A stretch of 64,000 bases of DNA from Niastella caeni. Lineage in GTDB: Bacteria > Bacteroidota > Bacteroidia > Chitinophagales > Chitinophagaceae. The position numbers and the translations under genes are program-made. Within the stretch, counting starts at the first letter, position 1; each line of letters opens with the position of its first letter. The notes under the pieces are model-generated. The model searched no databases. It was not told where the DNA came from and worked only from the letters and a program-made list of their open reading frames with translations. The stretch is taken from the NCBI RefSeq assembly GCF_004834005.1, contig NZ_STFF01000007.1, positions 310,001-374,000 on the forward strand, in the 5' to 3' direction. Shown one piece after another: positions 58,045 to 64,000 of this stretch.

Positions 58045-58175
58045 AAATTTATTATTCTATAACGTACATCGAACCTGAATAAGCCGGATACGGCTTTTGG
58101 GCTATGCTTTTTTTGGCAAAGCATAACCTATCCGTACACTATATTAAAGCATATTAACCCAAACTATACCACTTT

Positions 58176-59621
58176 ATGTACCGCCTCCTGTTAGTGCTTA
58201 TCTTTTTTTGCCTGGGAAAGACACTTTCTGCGCAACATGTATACACGATCAAAGCCGATAGTGTAAAAATTACCAACAATTGTGATACGGCTGAACTTAT
58301 TATTGAGAATCATACGCAAAATGTTCCCGGGTTTCTGTACAACAAGGGAAGAGGACGTACAGAATTCAGAAAGGGAACTTCAAAATTGAATGACAGCTTG
58401 TATCTTATTGGTGCCGATACATTGAAAATACCGAAGCCTCCCGTTATCACAGCTTCAAACGGATTGAGCATGGTTGGAAATTCAGTTCAATTGGGTGGCA
58501 CTTTAACCGGTACCAGACATCTTGATTTGAACAGATATAATCTGCTCATTACTAATGGTACTACATATTTTGCAAATCAGGTAACAGCGGCTAGTGTTAT
58601 TCGCCAGCCTTTGCTAATTCTTAATTCTCATTGGAATACAACCGGTAGTCCTTCAGCGTTTGGTATTGAGGTGACTAAGGCTGCATCATCAGATTATGCC
58701 CAGCCATTCTACGTAAATTTACGCAATGGTACTGGTGCTGTTACTAGTATGTTTGGTTTAAGAGCAAATCGACAACGACTACAAATGGAATTTTATGATT
58801 CTACGTCAACTGGTTCTTATCTACACATAGAATCGAACAATATTAAGGGATATCTTGATTATGCGGGTTTAGCGGTTATTAATTTAACTGGATACTACGT
58901 GCCAAGTGGCGGTCAGGGCATGGTATCCGGCATCTATGATCGTAGTGAATATGGACCAACGGGTGGCACTATCGGTTATAGCAGTCACCGGATTCAACCA
59001 ATTATTACTACTGCTGTGCCTTCAACTGCAACAGTAAGAGGAATATATTATGCTCTGGGGTTTAGCGCATCTGGTTCTATACCTAACAATAGCAATATCG
59101 CTTTCGAGAATTATAACGGAAATGTACTTTTAAATAACCAGGCCGGAGATGCCGGCGGAAGAACCGCTATTCATAGAGGATATGGAAATGCACCTACAGC
59201 CTGGCTGCATCTCGGCGCAGGCTTAGCAACTGCCAATTCGGCTCCTTTAAAATTTACTACCGGTCCGGTACTCACTACGCCTGAAGACGGCGCAGTAGAA
59301 TACGATGGAACCGACCTCTATCTTACTACCAGTTCCGTGCGTTATAAGTTATCCAAAACATTAACCGGGCAGTTGACCACCAATTTTGGCGGGGCTTCCC
59401 TGGCGGCCTGGAATTCCGTCACCACCACCTTGTCGGTTGCAGGGGCGCAGCCGGGTGATGTGGTAACGGTGAGTGAAAATACCGGTGCTGTGAATCCGCC
59501 ATCGATTACTGTTGCTGGCTATGTAACAACTGCCAATACCGTAACGCTGCGGGCATATAATGCCAGTAATAGTGCCGTTACCATTGCATCGGATACCTAT
59601 AAGGTGCGGGTGATTAAGTAA
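58176..59621 (+). CDS. Secreted repeat-unit protein, copy A of a tandem pair
   Basis: A 481-residue exported protein (signal peptide MYRLLLVLIFFCLGKTLSAQ). It has no assigned family. The N-terminal block (about 20-115: HVYTIKADSVKITNNCDTAE ... ASNGLSMVGNSVQLG) and the C-terminal half (about 245-481) match copy B almost residue for residue. The middle (about 116-245) differs strongly. The design, with a conserved head and tail around a variable centre, recalls fibre or adhesin proteins in which the centre is exchanged. The next gene, 64 bp downstream, is its copy, and the upstream DNA is duplicated too. Confidence 0.75.
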   Translation: MYRLLLVLIFFCLGKTLSAQHVYTIKADSVKITNNCDTAELIIENHTQNVPGFLYNKGRGRTEFRKGTSKLNDSLYLIGADTLKIPKPPVITASNGLSMVGNSVQLGGTLTGTRHLDLNRYNLLITNGTTYFANQVTAASVIRQPLLILNSHWNTTGSPSAFGIEVTKAASSDYAQPFYVNLRNGTGAVTSMFGLRANRQRLQMEFYDSTSTGSYLHIESNNIKGYLDYAGLAVINLTGYYVPSGGQGMVSGIYDRSEYGPTGGTIGYSSHRIQPIITTAVPSTATVRGIYYALGFSASGSIPNNSNIAFENYNGNVLLNNQAGDAGGRTAIHRGYGNAPTAWLHLGAGLATANSAPLKFTTGPVLTTPEDGAVEYDGTDLYLTTSSVRYKLSKTLTGQLTTNFGGASLAAWNSVTTTLSVAGAQPGDVVTVSENTGAVNPPSITVAGYVTTANTVTLRAYNASNSAVTIASDTYKVRVIK

Positions 59622-59685
59622 GCGGTAATCGCCGCTTTTTTCTGTACACTATATTAAAACATTTTAACCTCAACTATACCATCTT

Positions 59686-61134
59686 ATGAACCGTCTCCTC
59701 TTATTGCTTTTCTTTTTTTGCGTGGGGAAAACACTTTCTGCACAGCATGTGTACACGATCAAAGCCGACAGTGTAAAAATCACCAACAATTGTGATACGG
59801 CTGAGCTTATTATTGAAAACCATACGCAAAACGTTCCGGGTTTTCTGTTCAACAAGGGAAAAGGACGTACAGAGTTCAGAAAGGGACTTGTAAAATTAAA
59901 TGACAGTTTATACCGTATTGGCGCAGATACGCTAAAAATACCGAAGCCTCCCGTTATTACCGCTTCAAACGGGGTAAGCATGGTTGGTAATTCCGTTCAA
60001 TTAGGACAAGCTACCTCAGGACAATCTTTTGCCCATTTTACCAGTGACAGATTAATTCCTATGGCCGGATATAATTTACATTTTGGTACTGGTACTATAT
60101 TAATATCAAATAGTTTCACAGGTTCCAGTAGTGGCGCTATGCTACATCTTAGTACTTCATTTAATACAACCGGTAGTGCTACAGGGCTATTGATTGATGC
60201 AACTAATAGAGGATCAGGTTTGGGTCTCCCATTGGATGTAAGACTCCATGGTAATTCTGCTTTTCGTATAAGGGCATTGGGGCAACGACCAATTTTTGAT
60301 TTTTATGATGAAACCCAGCAATCTGCTTATCTACATATAATGTCAGGCAATATTACTCCAGGAAGTGGTGATAATACGTATAGTGGAGGGATTATTACTT
60401 TAAAGGGAACTTATCGTCAAAGTGCTGGATCGGGCATGGTATCCGGCATATATGATGGAAGCAGTTATGCACCAACGGGCGGCACTATCAGTTATTGCAG
60501 TCATCGGATTCAGCCATCAATTAATACTACAATACCTGCAACAGGAATCGTAAGGGGAATATATTATGGTTTGGCGTTTGGTGGGTCTGGTTCTATACCT
60601 AATAATAGCAATATAGCCTTCGAGAATTATAACGGAAATGTGCTGTTAAATAACCAGGTTGGCAATGCCGCCGGCAGAACCGCCATTCATATAAACGGAT
60701 ATGATCCTACAGCATGGCTGCATTTAGGAGCAGGTATAAACACTGCCAACGGGGCTCCTTTAAAATTTACCAGCGGCATGGTACTCGATGTTCCCGAGAA
60801 CGGCGCGGTAGAGTACGATGGTACCAATCTGTACCTTACTACCAACTCAGTACGTTACCAGTTATCAAAAACATTATCCGGACAAGTGACCACCAATTTT
60901 AGCGGATCACCCCTTGCCGCCTGGACTTCCGTTACCACCAGCTTGTTCATAACAGGAGTGCAGGTAGGTGATGTGGTAGTGGTGAACGGTAATACCGGTA
61001 CGGTGAACCCGCCGTCGATTATTATTACTGCCAACGTAACGGCTGCCAATACGGTTACGCTGCGCGCATATAATGCCGGTAACAGCGCCGTTACTATTGT
61101 ATCGGATACCTATAAGGTAAAGGTGATCAAATAA
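59686..61134 (+). CDS. Secreted repeat-unit protein, copy B of a tandem pair
   Basis: A 482-residue paralogue of the preceding gene (signal peptide MNRLLLLLFFFCVGKTLSAQ). The N-terminal ~95 residues after the signal and the C-terminal ~235 are close copies, including GMVSGIYD, SIPNNSNIAFENYNGNVLLN and NTVTLRAYNA. The central ~130 residues are only weakly similar (for example TGSATGLLIDATNRGSGLGL versus TGSPSAFGIEVTKAASSDYA). The first ~40 bp upstream of the start are also close copies. It may be a recent duplication followed by divergence in the exposed part. Confidence 0.75.
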   Translation: MNRLLLLLFFFCVGKTLSAQHVYTIKADSVKITNNCDTAELIIENHTQNVPGFLFNKGKGRTEFRKGLVKLNDSLYRIGADTLKIPKPPVITASNGVSMVGNSVQLGQATSGQSFAHFTSDRLIPMAGYNLHFGTGTILISNSFTGSSSGAMLHLSTSFNTTGSATGLLIDATNRGSGLGLPLDVRLHGNSAFRIRALGQRPIFDFYDETQQSAYLHIMSGNITPGSGDNTYSGGIITLKGTYRQSAGSGMVSGIYDGSSYAPTGGTISYCSHRIQPSINTTIPATGIVRGIYYGLAFGGSGSIPNNSNIAFENYNGNVLLNNQVGNAAGRTAIHINGYDPTAWLHLGAGINTANGAPLKFTSGMVLDVPENGAVEYDGTNLYLTTNSVRYQLSKTLSGQVTTNFSGSPLAAWTSVTTSLFITGVQVGDVVVVNGNTGTVNPPSIIITANVTAANTVTLRAYNAGNSAVTIVSDTYKVKVIK

Positions 61135-61182
61135 GCATACGCTTTAGTGTTAACAATTTTTGCAAAAGCACATTGGGTAATT

Positions 61183-62289
61183 ATGCATAAGAAATGGTTA
61201 CTGTTTGGGTTACTGCTGCCGGCAATGTTTCAGGTAACGCATGCCCAGGTAAGTATGACGCTGCAGGTTCCGTCAACAGGCGTTCTGCTCAAAAACCAGT
61301 TATGGAATATGGTGCTGGTAAATGCGGAGAACAGAAATATACTGGTAAAGCTGAACCTGGTATTGCTCGATGTTCAAACCAATCAGCCGGTAATAACTGC
61401 TTCATCGGCGCCATTTTCATTGAGTAAAGGCGCTCGTCAATTGCAGGCGCGCGATGTATCGCCTGTTCAGTATGCCTATAGCATTCCCGCTTCCCGGGTT
61501 GATATGGACCCCAATGGGATGTTGCCGGCGGGCCGGTACCAGGCTTGTTACACCGTAGTGGGCGTTGATAAAGGAAATATAACGCTGGTGGAGAATTGCA
61601 TTCCTGTAAATGTAGATCCGTTAAGCCCGCCGTTGCTGAATACACCGGCCGATGCAGAAAGGCTGCTTACGCCTTATCCGCAATTTACCTGGTTGCCGCC
61701 AACACCCTTAGGCTTGTTCAACGAGCTCAGCTATGCCATGGTTGTAGTGGAAGTATTGCCGGGGCAGGGTAAAGCAGATGCCATTCAGCAAAATATTCCT
61801 TTAAACGCTTCCGTATATACGAAAGACCTGTTCTGGAATTATCCGGCATCATCGAGATCGCTCGATACAGGCAGGTTATATGCCTGGCGGGTGGTGGCCA
61901 TGAACAGTGGTAAACCCGTTGCCCTGAGCGATATCTGGACGTTTAAAGTGTCAGCGGTTAAACCTGGCTACGTGGCGGAGAAAGGAGTGCCGTATGTAGC
62001 AGTGAAACGAACGCAGGATGCCGTCATTGCCGCTGCTGGTAATGTATTGCGCATTACCTATGATAATGCCGCAGCAGATACAACTATTAAATATACCATC
62101 ACCAGCATAGAGGAGGCCGGTAACCCGGTGGTGCAGGAGGGTGAACTGGCCGTTAAATACGGTCAAAACCAGTTGCAGGTGCCGTTGAGGAAGAATAACA
62201 GGATACGATCAAATAAAGTATACCTGTTCCGGTTTGCCAGCAGCCGTAATGAGAACTGGAGTGTGAAGTTTACGGTCAACAGGCAATAG
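61183..62289 (+). CDS. Secreted protein with FN3-like modules
   Basis: A 368-residue exported protein. I start at the ATG at 61183, which gives the signal peptide MHKKWLLFGLLLPAMFQVTHAQ; the GTG-started frame from 61147 adds an unlikely leader. Two beta-sandwich segments follow, the second with FN3-type strands (PYPQFTWLPPTPLGLFNELS, then YAWRVVAMNSGKPVALSDIW). It lies between the duplicated secreted genes and the Rhs-like gene on the same strand. It may belong to the same surface system. No specific function can be assigned. Confidence 0.72.
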   Translation: MHKKWLLFGLLLPAMFQVTHAQVSMTLQVPSTGVLLKNQLWNMVLVNAENRNILVKLNLVLLDVQTNQPVITASSAPFSLSKGARQLQARDVSPVQYAYSIPASRVDMDPNGMLPAGRYQACYTVVGVDKGNITLVENCIPVNVDPLSPPLLNTPADAERLLTPYPQFTWLPPTPLGLFNELSYAMVVVEVLPGQGKADAIQQNIPLNASVYTKDLFWNYPASSRSLDTGRLYAWRVVAMNSGKPVALSDIWTFKVSAVKPGYVAEKGVPYVAVKRTQDAVIAAAGNVLRITYDNAAADTTIKYTITSIEEAGNPVVQEGELAVKYGQNQLQVPLRKNNRIRSNKVYLFRFASSRNENWSVKFTVNRQ

Positions 62290-62293
62290 ACAA

Positions 62294-62313
62294 CCCTTCG
62301 ACTTCGCTCAGGG
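62294..62313. repeat. CCCTTCGACTTCGCTCAGGG intergenic repeat
   Basis: A 20-bp element with CCCT/AGGG ends just after the FN3-like gene. The same sequence is a well-known dispersed motif in many Bacteroidota genomes (from memory, not searched). Confidence 0.45.
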
Positions 62314-62371
62314 CCAATAAGCAAAGCCAACAATTAAACAATAGTAGCACCACTTAATATACCCCAGCATT

Positions 62372-64000
62372 ATGTTATTGAGTTTAGCTTTAAGGTATCA
62401 GAAACACACCGCCTTGTTCCTGTTGAGCATTTCGTTTGTTCAGTTGACCATAGCAGAGCGGCTTCCTTATTATCAAGATGGAGGTTTCCCTTCTTACAGG
62501 ATGAGCCATATAAATAGCGGCAGTAGTAGATGCTTTAATCTACCTGCTATTTCACTGGAGAATGTTAAGCAGCAGACCTTTCTCCCCTCCACCGGAGGGG
62601 TTGGGGGAGGCTTGGACGCTCGACGCCCATTCATCGGCGGACCCACGCAGCCGGAGTCGCAATCATTTCAATCGGTGAACAGCAACAACATGGTAGATCT
62701 GTTCACCGGTGATTTTTCATACAACATTCCTTTAATGGATGTAGGCGGCTACCCGGTAAATATTGCTTACAACAGCAGCGTTACTATGGATGAAGAAGCG
62801 AGCTGGGTGGGGCTTGGCTGGAATATCAACCCGGGTTCCATTACCCGCAACATGCGCGGGGTGCCCGATGATTTTAACGGCGGAACAGATACCATGCGCA
62901 AAGTATCGCATGTAAAAGACAACGTAACCGGTGGCGTATCGCTGGGCGCCAGTATTGGTGAGGTATTCGGGCTTCCGCTGAATGTAAGCAAATCGTATGG
63001 CATTTTTAATAATACATATAATGGATGGGGGCTTGAAACATCCCTGAACGCATCTATTAACGGCGGATCAAAATCGTATGGGTACATGTCTGCCGGTTTG
63101 TCTTTAACCAATAACTCGCAAAATGGGTTCACCGTTAGTCCAGGTTTATCTTACAACACCAAAAAACAATCTGCAGAAGATCATGGCACCGGCGTGGGGT
63201 TCCAGGTCTCCTCACCTTACAATTCCAGGTCCGGTTTAAAATCTATACAACTTGGATTGAACGTCAATGCCAAAAACAAGAATGGTTCGGCAAGCGCAAG
63301 CGATTTCGCCGGGCTCACATTTGCCTGGCCTACTTACAGTCCTTCTATTACCATGCCCATGACCAACTATAATTTTTCCTTTACCGCGAAGTATGGATTT
63401 GAGATCAACGGGTATCACCCTACTTTTTTTATCAGCGGGTACGGGGGCAAGGAATACATTGCAGCGGCTGACACCTCATTAGCCATACCGGTGTATGGCT
63501 ATATGAACTACCAGAACATGGGCGGCAACTGGGCGGCCATCACAGATTTCAACCGCGAGAAAGAGATCCCTTATCGCGAAAAACCGGCTATTCCGCATAT
63601 TGCAGTGCCTGCTTACACCTATGATGTGTTTTCTGTTTCGGGTGAAGGTACCAGTGGAAGTTTCAGGGCATATCGCGGCGATATTGGTTTTATTGCCGAC
63701 CATATAGTGAAAAGTAAAACCATTACCGGGTCAGCCAGCATCGACCTGGGCGCCGGCAACCTGGTACATGGCGGAACCGACCTGAATGCAAACTATTCCG
63801 TGTCGCAGGCAGGTCCCTGGCTTCCTGATAATGCATTGGCTAAAACCATTGCATTCCGCAATAACAAGGAACTGTACGAAGCCGTTTATTTTCGTAACCC
63901 CGGTGAAAAAGCCATTAACACCACGGCATTTTATGATGCCATTGGCGGTGATGATGTGGTTACGCCTGAATTGTATCAATCGAATAACAGTAGTTCAACC
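62372..64000 (+). CDS. Very large Rhs/SpvB-like protein, N-terminal part (cut by window end)
   Basis: An open frame of 543 codons from ATG 62372 to the window end without a stop. After a signal-like N-terminus (ALFLLSISFVQLTIA) comes a linker partly encoded by GGAGG-rich DNA (LPSTGGVGGGLDA). The family start follows: VDLFTGDFSYNIPLMDVGGY, then VTMDEEASWVGLGWNINPGS and ITRNMRGVPDDFNGG. This start is typical of the large Bacteroidota proteins that carry SpvB/Tc-toxin-like and Rhs repeats further on, usually over 2000 residues. The Rhs repeats and any toxin tip lie outside the window. Confidence 0.82.
   Translation, partial: MLLSLALRYQKHTALFLLSISFVQLTIAERLPYYQDGGFPSYRMSHINSGSSRCFNLPAISLENVKQQTFLPSTGGVGGGLDARRPFIGGPTQPESQSFQSVNSNNMVDLFTGDFSYNIPLMDVGGYPVNIAYNSSVTMDEEASWVGLGWNINPGSITRNMRGVPDDFNGGTDTMRKVSHVKDNVTGGVSLGASIGEVFGLPLNVSKSYGIFNNTYNGWGLETSLNASINGGSKSYGYMSAGLSLTNNSQNGFTVSPGLSYNTKKQSAEDHGTGVGFQVSSPYNSRSGLKSIQLGLNVNAKNKNGSASASDFAGLTFAWPTYSPSITMPMTNYNFSFTAKYGFEINGYHPTFFISGYGGKEYIAAADTSLAIPVYGYMNYQNMGGNWAAITDFNREKEIPYREKPAIPHIAVPAYTYDVFSVSGEGTSGSFRAYRGDIGFIADHIVKSKTITGSASIDLGAGNLVHGGTDLNANYSVSQAGPWLPDNALAKTIAFRNNKELYEAVYFRNPGEKAINTTAFYDAIGGDDVVTPELYQSNNSSST

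Noticed and set aside
1..64000. CRISPR array, integrase, transposase or rRNA operon
   Set aside because: No regularly spaced repeats, no cas gene, no transposase or integrase protein and no rRNA sequence were seen.

Overview
The window looks like a chromosome segment from a soil or freshwater bacterium of the phylum Bacteroidota, most likely family Chitinophagaceae (Niastella or Chitinophaga type). Pointers are a SusC/SusD pair, type IX secretion (T9SS) tails, DUF5686 and DUF4833 proteins, LytTR signalling, sphingolipid genes, starts without clear Shine-Dalgarno sites, and AT-rich spacers with short family-specific repeats. This assignment is from gene content only.

Layout. 1-3.9 kb: the end of a sensor kinase, its NarL-type regulator, a SUMF1-fold secreted protein and a T9SS protein. 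3.9-13.4 kb: two transcription units that share an unusual front end. Each has a 19-bp dyad (GTCTACT-N5-AGTAGAC type), then a tiny ORF ending in a run of Cys codons. The first unit encodes SusC, SusD and an arylsulfatase; the second a PhyH-type dioxygenase and a short-chain dehydrogenase. I read them as a sulfur-scavenging regulon with Cys-codon leader peptides. 13.4-21 kb: an accessory and decay zone with two gene remnants, two GKLxFY-family proteins, a small membrane protein, hypothetical genes, palindromes, a vanadium haloperoxidase/PAP2 lipoprotein and a LamG-like remnant. 21-28.8 kb: a B12-binding-type radical SAM protein convergent with a 1816-residue T9SS beta-helix protein.

28.9-40.8 kb (minus strand): twelve tightly packed genes that look like one pathway for inositol-headgroup ceramides. 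Serine palmitoyltransferase, a GNAT-like acyltransferase (ceramide synthase candidate) and a CerR-like reductase come first. Inositol-phosphate synthase, a CDP-alcohol phosphotransferase, a PgpA-like phosphatase, a PAP2-type inositol-phosphorylceramide synthase candidate and a fatty-acid hydroxylase follow. 41-46.4 kb: an AraC regulator, a methyltransferase, a putative AbiC-type phage-defence protein and a frameshifted glycoside hydrolase.

46.6-57.8 kb: a complete class I lanthipeptide locus. It has five tandem precursors, a tRNA-Glu(UUC) gene directly before lanB, a full-length LanB dehydratase, a C39-peptidase ABC transporter, a hairpin-less HlyD adaptor, a sixth precursor, a LytS/LytTR pair and LanC. 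LanB enzymes use glutamyl-tRNA(Glu) as cosubstrate, so the embedded tRNA is the most striking feature of the window. 58-64 kb: tandem duplicated secreted proteins, another secreted protein and the start of a very large Rhs/SpvB-like protein that runs off the end.
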